Positions 37,749 through 47,799 of a stretch of DNA of 64,000 bases are shown here, in pieces; the stretch's first letter is position 1, and each line of letters starts with the position of its first letter. The translations under genes and the position numbers were made by a program. The notes beneath the pieces are model-generated. The model was not told where the DNA came from. It saw only the letters and a program-made list of their open reading frames with translations, and did not search any database. The stretch comes from Gigaspora rosea (lineage: Eukaryota; Glomeromycota; Glomeromycetes; Diversisporales; Gigasporaceae), in NCBI GenBank assembly GCA_003550325.1, contig QKWP01000420.1:49065-113064 (forward strand), given 5' to 3'.

Positions 37749-38219
37749 CCCGTCAAAAACCCAATAATGCCTGTTTTAGTACAGTCTCTATATAATTAGA
37801 TATTGCTTTAACTTATTTTTTTACATACCCGGTACTACGAATAAAACTATATTTATTGCTATAACAAAACCTGTTATTTTAATATATATATATCTAGAAA
37901 GTATCTACTGTAGAACTTAAATAAAGATATGTGCGTACGTACAGTGCTCAAAGAAACTAAATTTTTTCTATGCTCTTTATATAAACTTTTTTTACTTCTT
38001 TTATATGTATATATCAGATTATAATTTCTCGAGATGTGTGTAAAAACGGAAAAAAAGACATGTGAAATTAAAAATTGCAGTAAAAGGATATTGTACCCCT
38101 TTTTTTCGTGTTTTTTTTTTTTTTTTTGTTTTTTTTTTTTTTTTTAAAAAAAAAGAGCAATATCATACACTTGTAGTCTTAGTGAACAATTCAATTTGAA
38201 CAATAATACTAAAATAAAA

Positions 38220-40778
38220 ATGGATTCGGAAGGTAATGAAAGTATAGGTAGTACGCGTTCTGAACAAACCTTACCTGTAAAAAATCATACACCTATCAAA
38301 AAACGCAAAAGGGGTGGTAAAGAACCGTCATGGGTATTCAAAGAAGGACACTTTGTCAAGCCCGAAGATCCTAAAAAAAGTAAGAATTAATAAATTATGT
38401 TAAAAATGTATTTATAAATATATATATTTATAAAACAATATAATTCTAGAGGACCGTGCCCAATGTACGCACTGTAAAAATTTTTTTAAACATGATGCCA
38501 GTTCGGGAACAAGTTCCTTGATTCGGCACATAAAACAAACAAGATGTAGTAAATACCTTAATCCTGAATCGCAACAACAATTACAGTTGTCTCCATCAGG
38601 TGTTTCTAATTACAAATTTTCACAAGATAAAAGTCGTGAAGATCTGGTGGATATGATCATAATGCATGCATACCCATTTCACATGGTCGAACACAAGGGA
38701 TTTTTAAAATTTCTTAAAAATTTGCGACCACAGTTTAAATTAATATGTGAAAAAACAATAAGTGCGGATTGTAAAATTCGTGTTGAAGAGCTTACAACAA
38801 AAATTCGTATAATGATACAGGAAGCACCCGGGCATTTAAGTTTTACAACCGATCTGTGGACCTCGAACCAAAATCTTGGTTACATGGCAGTTACATGTAT
38901 GTATTTCTTCTATCATGTATTCATTTTTTCTAGTCACTTAATTATATGTTTTTATTAGGCCATTTTATCAATAAGGATTGGAATCTTCGGAAGGTAGTTT
39001 TAGCATTTAGATTAGTTCCTGCACCGCACAGTGGAATTGCTATTAGTGATACGTTTTTGCAGTGTCTTGATGATTGGAACATTACGTCCAAAGTAAGTGT
39101 TTTATAGATGGTTTTTATTTGTACAGTATATGTTATTAACAAATTTATTATTTTATAGATGATGGCAATTACGTTAGATAACGCATCCAACAATGATGCC
39201 GCAATAACCAATATAAAACGCAGGCTTGACGAACAAAATATGCTCGTTGCAAATGGAAATTTACTACATCAACGTTGCTGTGCCCACATCTTGAACCTCA
39301 TAGTCACCGATGGACTTAAAATGGTTAAAGATGTTGTGAACAAGGTAAGTAAATAATTTAGTCTTTCTAGGAGTTGACATACTTACTCATCGTTGATATT
39401 ATAGATCCGAGGTTGTGTGAATTGGATTCACAGCTCTCAACGTCGTCAACAAATCTTCGAGGATTATATAACCGGGTTTTGTGAAGAACTTGTTTCAAGT
39501 CAAAGGCCAGCTCTTGATGTGATCACGCGTTGGAACTCGACGTACATCATGTTGGCGTCCACCATCCCATATAAAAGTATATTTGATCGTCTTACATACC
39601 GGGATACCAGTTTTGAGCCAATCGCACCGTTCGAAGAAGATTGGGAAAAGGCAGAGAGCCTCTGCAGTTTCTTGAAACCGTTTTATGAAAGTAAGTAATA
39701 TTAATTATATCTTGGGTAGTTTGGTATAAGTGAAATTTTGCAGTAAAGTATAATCGGCCGCTTATGCGGCCAATTATACTTTACTGCAAAATTCCGCTTA
39801 TACCTAACTATCCAGGATATAACTATTACATATTGCTTTGAGCACAGATTAATGATATTATACTTTTAACACAGTTACCGAAGTTTTGTCCGGAAGCAAA
39901 TATTCTACAGCAAACATTTTTCTTCCTCAATTGTTAAAAGTTAGAGTACATCTTGAACGAAACAATACTAATTTAGATCCTTTTCTTTATCAAATGGCCA
40001 AGCCAATGCAATCTAAATTTGATAAGTACTGGGCGGATGCGGGTGAAATGCACTGTATTGCGTCAGTTCTAGATCCTCGTTATAAGATGTCGTTTCTAAC
40101 TCATTTATACAAGGAGAAAATGAACTTGTCATGTATTGTAGCAGAGGAAAAGTTGATTTCAATTAAATCAAGGTTAGAATATTATTGTTTTTGAATTTAA
40201 CCTTCGTCAAGGCAGATCGTTTTAACTTAGCTTGTGTATTATTCTAATAATTATCTATTATTGCAGAGTTAAAGATATCTACAGGTCAACTTATATGCAG
40301 CATACAACCAATACTGCAATAAATAATTTTTCGGATCTTCAAGATGAAGAAATGGATGATTTCGATGCCTTTCTTAGTGCCAATAATACTAAAGTTGGAA
40401 ATGAATTTGATGAACTTGAGCGGTATCTTGCCGATCCGCTCTTCCCCCGTTCTCATTTAGAGCCATTCGATGTTCTAGCTTGGTGGAAAATAAATGCTCC
40501 AAGATACCCTGCCGTGTCATCAATGGCAAGGGACATCCTTGCGATTCCAATAACTTCAGTGCCGTCTGAAGCAGTAAGTAAACTTCGGAGTTCAACTTAT
40601 TTTTTATTATTTTAAGGATTACTAGCCTATACTTTATTTTCAGGTATTTAGTACGGCTGGAAGAGTTATCAATGATTATCGGTCAAACCTTAACCCAGAA
40701 TCAGTCGAAATGCTGATATGTGGCCAAGATTGGTTGGATAATATGGAAGAATGTGATGACGAATATGACCAGAATTAG
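38220..40778 (+). CDS. hAT family transposase, eight exons, 650 aa, apparently intact
   Basis: Excises and reinserts the element by DDE cut-and-paste chemistry in the nucleus. Exons: 38220-38379, 38450-38896, 38959-39092, 39159-39344, 39405-39690, 39875-40172, 40267-40573, 40644-40778. All introns are GT-AG, phases agree, and the total is 1,953 nt. Start chosen at the first ATG (38220); stop TAG at 40776. A basic segment (KKRKRGG, residues 27-33) may be a nuclear signal. A BED-type zinc finger follows with Cys59, Cys62, His80 and Cys86. The RNase-H-like core shows TTDLWTS (Asp188), TLDNASNN (Asp254), CCAHILNL (287-294) and DVITRWNST (347-355). SKFDKYW and VLDPRYKM (451-476) match the hAT RNase-H-fold region. 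The C-terminal dimerisation domain has WWKINAPRYP (576-585) and SEAVFSTAGR (604-613). Length is normal for the family. I did not assign the catalytic Glu. Intron 5 carries a palindromic MITE. Confidence 0.93.
39704..39826. mobile_element. Hairpin MITE in intron 5 of the hAT gene
   Basis: GTATAAGTGAAATTTTGCAG with AAAGTATAAT and CGGCCGC on the left mirrors GCGGCC, AATTATACTTTACTGC and GCTTATACC on the right, with few mismatches and a 4-base loop. This explains why the intron is 184 bp while the other six are 60-94 bp. The splice sites lie outside the hairpin. Confidence 0.75.
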
Positions 40779-41393
40779 ACTGGCGGGGGGGTTTTTTTTT
40801 TTTGTGCAGTTTTTTGCTGCACGGTTTTTTTTTTTTTTTTACCTTTTTTCTGTGCTGTTTTTTTTTTTCCGAGCTATTTTTTTCTTTTTTGTGCAATGTA
40901 TTTACACTAGTTCAGTTTATAAAATTTTTGATTACTTTGAGAGCGGTGTATTTTCATTAATTGATTAAAATTTAAAATTTTAAAATTAGAAAAATATTAG
41001 TGGTTTAAATAGTGTACGTATTAATTTTAGAGCTCTGCTGTATTACGCAAACTTACATTTTTAGCGTTACATGAAATTACTTTACATTAAATAGTGCATT
41101 ATCACATGATAATTGTACTGGGTGGCCCAGTCCATTGAACTATAAACCCGACCCGGCCCGGCCCAATAAACACGGGCCGGGTCCATGCCGGGCCTATAAG
41201 GTAACGGGTCGGGTCGGACCGGATCATAAATTAACGGGCCGGGTTCATGCCGGGCCTATAAGTTAACGGGTCGGGTTCGACCCGGCCCATATGTTAATGG
41301 GTCAGGTCCATACCGGGCCTGTAAGTTAACGGGTCGGGACCGGGTCCACAGGTACCCGGCCCGACCCGGCCCGTTTCGGACCCTACTTACCAT

Positions 41394-42346
41394 GTTCAAC
41401 TTTTTTGTTCTGAAAGTGGCAAGCCATATAGTCCAACATATAATATAGGCGATACAATTGGATATTATTTAAATTTTAGAAATAATGATAAGATAATATT
41501 TTATATCATAAATAGTGTAAATCTAGATAGATTCTGTTTATTTTTAATATATATTGTTACTTTTATCACTTAAAAATTAATAGTGATTCAATATTTAATT
41601 ATATTTCAAAGAATTATATATTATCTATCTAATAATTTCAATTATTTAAAAAATAAATTGTATTTTTGTATTGGACTAAGATCACAAGATGCGTTTGTTG
41701 AGGTAAATTTTGGTCATAATAAGATTAAATATTTATTTAATATTAAGTATTAATATATATTTAAAATTTTTAATAACAATAATACCTCTTTATAAATAGT
41801 GATAAATGATGATAATATTGGTAAAGAATTATGAGAGACATGCTGGATCAATTCTAGAACCTTTGATCAATATATAGACAAATTAAAAAATAATCCAAGT
41901 GATATATCTATCACCATATAAAATTACAATAAATAAAAATTTTTTATCAAACAAACAAAAAAATGTAATTTTCATAATACATAATAAACTATCTTAAATA
42001 AACTATAAATAAACAAAGAAGAATCTATTTATTGCTTAAATAATAATAATAAATATATATTTTTTGGACTTGTTAATTTTTAAAATCCCAAAATATAAAA
42101 CTACTTACCAAAAGCTTCTTTATATCTAAGTAAAGCTTCAAGTAACATAATTTATTTTAATATTATTGTAAAGTTAATACATATCTATTATACCTAATTT
42201 CTATACAACTATGTGTTTATTTAAATTACTTTTGTTTATTAACAAAAAATCTGAATTGATTTTAACCTATAGCAATGGGATATTTAGTAATATTATTTTG
42301 CTAACTGCATGGGATATTAAAGACAAATTACTATTTATTAACATAG
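41394..42346. other. AT-rich spacer, no gene
   Basis: Featureless AT-rich DNA with almost no CpG; it is the flank that received the hAT element on one side and a SINE on the other. Confidence 0.45.
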
Positions 42347-43044
42347 AATCGAGTGATTCAGTCCTGCGGGCCGATAGCGTAGCGGTTACGCTCCCAGGAT
42401 GCAAATCGAAGGTTGCCGTTTCAAGTCCCCCCAGAGGCAATAAAGGAAAATACCAGCCGGTTAAGAAAACTTGTAGATCCGCGTTATGTCAGCTGGCCAG
42501 AAAATCAGAGGGCTTAATTAGGCACTTCCGATAGTTGGAGTGCAGGTATGGCAGCTAGTGTAGAACCTGCGGGCGGACTACTTAAATTAGGCACCAAAAG
42601 TGCACGTGTGGCTAGATGCGTCCTCGTCTATGGTCTGGGTCTTCCGTCGGCGTTTACAGGTTTACCTAAATTGGGCAGTTGCCGTTGTTAAATCTGTGGC
42701 GGTGAAGTGAAAGGAGTTAGAACCTGATTTGGATTAACCGAAGTCACGAGACGTAATGTGAGGCCGAAGTCTGAGAAGATACTACATGAACTCGTGGCGC
42801 AATCATTCCGAGGTGGTGTCCGTTTGTACCAACATCGTTCTGGTGGCGATTGTCCGAAGGCGGTGATTGGGAGGGTAAAAGCTCGGTGCCCACCGGGCAT
42901 TTGGGCGGTCTGAAATAGGGCTAGCCGGATGTATGCTAACTAAAATAGTTTAATATGTAATTTGTCAATTGATAAATTAATAAAAATATTAACACACCCG
43001 TTTAGCAACCGGTGTAAGGTTTAAAAAAAAAATCGAGTGATTCA
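42347..43044 (+). mobile_element. Young 670-bp tRNA-derived SINE with perfect 14-bp duplication
   Basis: AATCGAGTGATTCA flanks both ends (42347-42360 and 43031-43044). The 5' part resembles a tRNA: A box TAGCGTAGCGG (42375-42385) and B box GTTTCAAGTCC (42418-42428) at tRNA-like spacing, the usual internal RNA polymerase III promoter. The 3' end is an A10 tail. No run of four T occurs on the plus strand before the tail, so full-length pol III transcription is plausible. The body is unusually GC- and CpG-rich for this window. A core at about 42505-42614 is shared with the 50-kb element, while the heads differ. Frames inside it have no protein resemblance. LINE enzymes would have to act in trans. 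Confidence 0.88.
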
Positions 43045-44337
43045 AGTGAAATTATACAGGTAATATGAAAATGAGAAGTCTTAGATAATAAATTAGTATA
43101 TTCAACTTTAGTCATATAAGTTACAATATGCAATATAAAGTTATATAAATTATAGTACATAGCATAAATTAAGGTACACAATACTAATATAGCATACTAT
43201 ACTACACGATACTTATAGCATTTATAGCATACTATCTTATTATTACATATGGCATAACAGCAATATTACTTAAAAGTAGTACAGCATATATATCATAGAC
43301 ATAATGCCGTAAGTAGTTACTACTATAAGAAATGTTTGTATCACTAGTACATACATTTAATATTAATTTTTCATGACAAGTAATCTTTGACTATTTATGC
43401 TATTTTATTTTCACACATACAAAATTAAAAATGTAGAAGACACTCATAATAGGTCCTCTGTATACTAATATATAGTTATATATAACCTTTGTTTTTAAAT
43501 ATTATATAAGTATACAATTAAATTTTATTATAAAGTGTACACAAACTTTAAAATATAGTTAAAATATATGATATATTTTTAAATAAAATTTTTAAATTTA
43601 TAATAAAGTGTATAAATTAACTTTAATATCTAATAAATTAATGTACACCAAAAATATAAAAAATATAATATATAGAGGTTTAACTTAGTGAATTATTTTT
43701 AAAATGAAAACTAGAAAGTAAGTATAGTTTGGCTAAGAAAAAACAGATATATAGTAATAGTACTACTGTACTAATATATCTAATATAAAATTAAAATTAT
43801 AATAAAATAAAAGTTTTTATTGCCATTAGAATATTTATTTGTACAGTAATTTTCAAGAAATATCAAGTTTAAAAGCCAGTTCAAATTCTTGAATTATGTG
43901 TTAGTATAAATACAGAAATAATAATACTATTGCAAATATATTAAATATAAAAATAAATAATTGTTTCTATTAAATTTAATAAAGATAAAAGCAAGGTCTC
44001 ACTTTAATATTTAAAAAAAAAAAATAAAAAAAATAAAAGTAAATAATTGGCAAATATATATGTACTATATATTTTTTTTTATTAATATATGTACATACTA
44101 GTATTATTTTTATATTATATACGCCAAATTTTAATAATAAGTACTGTAACTGTACATTATTTCTATTTTGATATTATTAATTAAGTGTACATCAAAGATC
44201 AAGTGAAATTGCTATTAAAAAAGAAAATTTGTATAACAGTACAATGAACATTTCAAAAAATTTATATTAAGTGTATTACAAAGGTTTTAAACATATAATC
44301 AGGGTCCTCTCATAAAGGGGGATTGTTTTATAATACT
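43045..44337. other. AT-rich spacer, no gene
   Basis: AT-rich DNA with scattered ATAGCATA-like words (43140-43260), A runs and no CpG apart from isolated cases. No structured element recognised. Confidence 0.45.
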
Positions 44338-44469
44338 ATGCTCCAATTTTTGGAATTTATAAAAAAAGCTTATTTTTTTAAAACTTTAAAGCTATATAAT
44401 TTTTGATTTACTGGTTCATTTTAAATGATTTTACTACCAAAATGTTCATCTCTTTAAGATGATTCCAAC

Positions 44470-44926
44470 TAGAGGTCTGACTCAATTAATACTATTCACT
44501 GAATATTCACTGAATATTTGAATATTCGAATATATAATTTTTCACTGAATGAATATTCGAATATTTAAAATTTCACTGAATATATTCATTGAATATTCAT
44601 TGAATATATATATATATATAATGTTATAATTTAATTTTATTTTTTAATAATTTNTTCACTGAATATATTCATTGAATATTCATTGAATATATATATATAT
44701 ATAATGTTATAATTTAATTTTATTTTTTAATAATTTATTTGCAATTTTATTGGCTAATTTAAGTGAGATATTATATATTTTTTAAAATTGAAATATATTT
44801 AATATTCAATGAATATTTAGTGAATATTCATTGAATATTTTCAAAATTTTTGAACAATATTTGAATAAAAAAATATTGAACAAATGAATATTTGAATACT
44901 TATTTTTTGACCAAGTCAGACCTCTA
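44470..44926. mobile_element. hAT-type MITE nested in the foldback
   Basis: TAGAGGTCTGACT at the left and its inverse AGTCAGACCTCTA at the right, flanked by ATTCCAAC on both sides (44462-44469 and 44927-44934), a perfect 8-bp duplication. The interior is made of TGAATATTCATTGAATATT palindromic words. Its apparent length includes an assembly duplication around an N at 44654. Confidence 0.9.
44573..44736. other. Single-N joint flanked by an identical ~81-bp duplicate
   Basis: The sequence TTCACTGAATATATTCATTG... through TTTTTAATAATTT before N44654 is repeated base for base after it. This looks like two overlapping contig ends left unmerged rather than real tandem DNA. Confidence 0.8.
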
Positions 44927-45242
44927 ATTCCAACAAGCCCAAAATCATAAAAATCCAATTACAGAGTCATAAGAAAATGCATTGTCAAATAGGTGATGCA
45001 CCTGAAATTGGTTTGATCTATATCAACCCAATTTCAGGTGTATCACCTATTTAATAGCACATTTTCTTATGATCTTGTGATTGGATTTTTATGATTTTAG
45101 GCTTGTTGGAATCATCTTAAAGAGATGAACATTTTGGTAGTAAAATCAATTAAAATGAACCAGTAGATCAAAAATTATATAGCTTTAAAGTTTTAAAAAA
45201 ATAAGCTTTTTTTATAAATTCCAAAAATTGGAGCATAATGAA

Positions 45243-45424
45243 TTTTTTGGTGCTAAACAAGTTTACTTAGAGCTAAAAGTTATGATTTATTAGTACAATT
45301 TTTCGTTATATAGACTTTTCTATATTTTTATTAATAAAAATATAGAAAATTTAGTATTATGCACAATTTTACTAATGAATTATAAATTATAACTCTAAGT
45401 AAACTTGTTTAGTACTAAAAAATA
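45243..45424. mobile_element. Foldback MITE of the GTGCTAAACAAGTTTA family
   Basis: GGTGCTAAACAAGTTTACTT mirrors AAGTAAACTTGTTTAGTACT; arms ~75 bp around a loop of TATAGAAAAT words. A second full copy is at 47015-47188 and partial copies at about 46003-46060 and 47455-47520. Confidence 0.75.
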
Positions 45425-45520
45425 TATTATTTCAGTATATATATATATATTAATTTTTTTACAATTTCAAATAAAAATAGGCAAAATTGTATTTTTAATA
45501 AAAATTTACTAAGGGCAGTG

Positions 45521-45672
45521 TCATTAATCACCTGATTATTTTTTATCAGAGGCCTACCCCCTCCCTCTTTCTTAATATATAAATAGTCAGGTTCTTATAT
45601 ATAAATTCAACTTTTTTTACCCCCTCCCCCCCTAAAAAATTACCTGATTTTTGTTACTCCCCTAATTTTATT
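45521..45672. repeat. Dispersed repeat with C-rich tracts
   Basis: GCAGTGTCATTAATCACCTG opens the block; ACCCCCTCCCCCCC lies inside. Better preserved relative of 16504-16666. It could be one end of an element whose other end is lost, or the tail of the following minus-strand retroposon. Confidence 0.5.
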
Positions 45673-45679
45673 CATCTTT

Positions 45680-46000
45680 ATTTCTAAAATTAAAAAATCA
45701 AATAACTATATGCTAGTATTTAGTTCTGAACAATTTTTTTCTTTTACTATATCATTCTTACCTGAACAAATACCAGTCCATTTATACTATGTTCATGGCC
45801 AATACTTGGAGTCAGGCATTACTATTGAACTCCTGCAATATTCTGAGTCCTTTATTTTTGCGGTGTCTCAGTTTTTAATATCTTTCTTTGTAGTTAGTAT
45901 GATGATTCCAACAGCTTTTAAATTACCACTAAGTGGACTTGAACTAGCAACTTTGCAATTTGCAACCTCAGAGCATAATTACTATACTATTAACTTAAAG
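45680..46000 (-). mobile_element. Probable decayed tRNA-headed SINE, minus strand
   Basis: On the minus strand an A box TAGTATAGTAA (45989-45979) is followed 44 bp later by a B box AGTTCAAGTCC (45945-45935), in a tRNA-like context. The sequence beyond it reads on for a few hundred bases to an AT-rich end. No flanking duplication was found. The 100-codon plus-strand frame at 45710-46012 overlaps it and has no recognisable domain. Confidence 0.45.
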
Positions 46001-46159
46001 GTCTGGTGTTGAACAATTTTATTTAGAGTTTAAAGTTATAATTAATTAGTAAAATTTTGTATAATTATAAAAATATAAAAAATTCAAGCATCATGCAAAT
46101 TTTTTTTTTTTGATAGTCTTGCTAAAATTATTTTTTTAGTGAATTATGACAATCACAGT

Positions 46160-46965
46160 TATTATTTTTGCTATTTACACCATGGATTTTGTTAATTGCA
46201 CCATGGATTTTGTGTAACGGTAGATCATCAATTAACATTTTCTATTTGCACCATGGAACAGTTATTGGCACTGTTAATGTTGTGTAATGTTATACAAATC
46301 TTCTTTTGGTAGCCTAATCTAATGCGGGCCACCCTAACCCTAAATTTATAATGCGGTCAAACTCTTACCCTAATTTTTTAAGGCCTTAACATAATGCAGG
46401 CCAGATTTTCACAATTTTGTGTAACCTTGGGCTATATTCATGTTGCACCAATAAAAACTCGCCTTTTTTATAGATTAACAGTTATTCGCGCCACTAATGT
46501 CATGTAACGTTACACAAATCTATTTTGGGTACTTAATCTAGTAGGCCTGCTAACCTAATTTTATAATGCAGGCCAACCCTAACCCTAATTTTATAATTCG
46601 GGCCAACCCTTACCCTAATTTTTTAAAGTCTTAAAAATTAGGTAAGAGTTGGCCCGAATTATAAAATTAGGGTTAGGGTTGGCTCGCATTATAAAATTAG
46701 GTTAGCAGGTCTACTAGATTACCAAAACAAGATTTGTATAATGTTATACAACATTAACGGCGCGAAATAATTATTAATCTACAAAAAAGGCGAGTTTTTA
46801 TTGGTGCAACATNCGCGAAATAACTATTAATCTACAAAAAAAGACAAGTTTTTATTGGTGCAACATATATTACCATAGTGCAAATAGAAAAGGTGATTGA
46901 TGGTCTAATGTTACACGAAATCCATGGTGCAAATAGCAAAAACCATGGTGTAAATAGCGGTTCCC
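46160..46965. repeat. 0.8-kb palindrome with CACCATGG and telomere-like words
   Basis: The arms meet near 46629 (TTAAAGTCTTAA). Left-arm blocks GCTATTTACACCATGG, GCACCAATAAAAACTCGCC, TAGGCCTGCTAACCTAATTT and AACCCTAACCCTAATTTTAT recur inverted on the right. Each end has repeated (C/A)CCATGG words, and the inner part contains CCCTAACCC. An N at 46813 sits in the right arm. Probably a foldback transposon; ends and duplication could not be fixed. Confidence 0.8.
46761..46865. other. Single-N joint flanked by a 52-bp near-duplicate
   Basis: CGCGAAATAATTATTAATCT... before N46813 is repeated after it with about four differences, while the left arm of the palindrome has only one copy. Unmerged contig ends, possibly of two alleles, are likely. 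Confidence 0.7.
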
Positions 46966-47014
46966 TTTTTATTTAAAATTATAAAAAAAATTAAAAAAAT
47001 ATATATAAAATAAT

Positions 47015-47188
47015 ATATTTTTTAGTGCTGAACAAGTTTATTTAAAATTAAAATTTATAATTTATTATAATGCTGAATTTTCTAAATTTTTATTAATAAA
47101 ATATAAAAAATCCTGTATTATACAAAATTATACTAATAAATTATAACTTTTAGCTTTAAGTAAACTTGTTTAACACCAAAAAAATATT
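47015..47188. mobile_element. Foldback MITE, second GTGCTGAACAAGTTTA copy
   Basis: AGTGCTGAACAAGTTTATTT mirrors AAGTAAACTTGTTTAACACC; same family as 45243-45424, with more mismatches. Confidence 0.7.
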
Positions 47189-47200
47189 ATTTCATATATA

Positions 47201-47446
47201 GGGGCTCGTCAGTAGAAAAGGGGTAAAAAGTTTTTACCACTTTTTTTTTAAATTTTAAATTAAAATAGTTCAATAACTACAATATCAAATTAAATAAATT
47301 TTTTTTTATTTTAATTTTATAACTATATATAATTAAAATAAAAAAAAATTATTAAATTTAGTTTAGTAGTTATTGAGATATTTTAGTTCAAAGTCTAAAA
47401 AACTTTTATTTAGAAAATTTCTACCCCCTTTCTACTGACGAGCCCC
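47201..47446. mobile_element. MITE with GGGGCTCGTCAGTAGAAA ends
   Basis: GGGGCTCGTCAGTAGAAAA and inverted GGGGCTCGTCAGTAGAAAG, then GGGGTA; CATATA or ATATA flanks both sides. 246 bp and no coding. Superfamily uncertain. Confidence 0.8.
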
Positions 47447-47659
47447 CATATAGTTATATTTTAAATAAGCTTATTTAGAGCCAAATTTATAATTTATTAG
47501 TAAAATTTTAATAATTAAAATTTTTTTATTAAAATTGTTTTATATAGAAAAGGAGTACTTTCATAGTAAATAGATATTATATAATATCTGTTATAGCTCT
47601 AATCTTTATTTTTAAATATTATCAAAAAAATTTTTAATTAAAAAATTTTAGGTTTTAAA

Positions 47660-47725
47660 AAGAAAAATTCTAGATATCTCTAGTTAAAGATATATAAATT
47701 ATATATCTTTGGCCTTTTTAACCAA
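47660..47725. repeat. Short palindromic repeat, copy 1 (GAGATATATAA family)
   Basis: CTAGATATCTCTAGTTAAAG ATATATAA... then TTATATATCTTTGGCC and TAACCAATCAAA. Other copies are at 51403-51465 (inverted) and 63283-63350. Confidence 0.6.
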
Positions 47726-47799
47726 TCAAAGAATGAATAAATCATATGATTAAAAGTTCATGTATTAAATCAATTTTTGATGCAAGTTAAATGCATCGC

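Larger units (their letters stand above)
36614..41385 (+). mobile_element. Complete hAT transposon, 4.77 kb
   Basis: Termini TAGGGTCCGAAATGGGCCGG (left) and inverted TAGGGTCCGAAACGGGCCGG (right) are flanked by a perfect 8-bp duplication CTTACCAT (36606-36613 and 41386-41393), the hAT signature. Both ends carry arrays of GGGCCGGGT/GGGTCGGG words (36630-36830 and 41135-41375), as expected of subterminal transposase-binding sites. The one gene inside reads without a break. A second hAT-type element lies in the left arm (36839-37748), so this copy was hit after, or moved with, that insertion. All parts expected of an autonomous element are present. Confidence 0.95.
44338..45236. mobile_element. 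Foldback with ATGCTCCAATTTTTGG ends, split by a hAT MITE
   Basis: ATGCTCCAATTTTTGGAATT (44338) pairs with the inverse at 45217-45236; arms of ~200 bp include AAAACTTTAAAGCTATATAA and GATGATTCCAAC. The inner loop has the palindrome GGTGATGCACCTGAAATTGG and its mirror. It is the same family as 35300-35735, with higher identity between arms. A hAT MITE interrupts the left arm. Confidence 0.85.

Noticed and set aside
40690-40968. Lys-rich and Phe-rich frames downstream of the hAT stop codon
   Set aside because: They arise from the G/T homopolymer tracts of the 3' untranslated region.
42361-42430. A functional tRNA gene
   Set aside because: The A and B boxes are present, but the fold and acceptor stem are poor and the sequence is part of a duplicated-flank retroposon.
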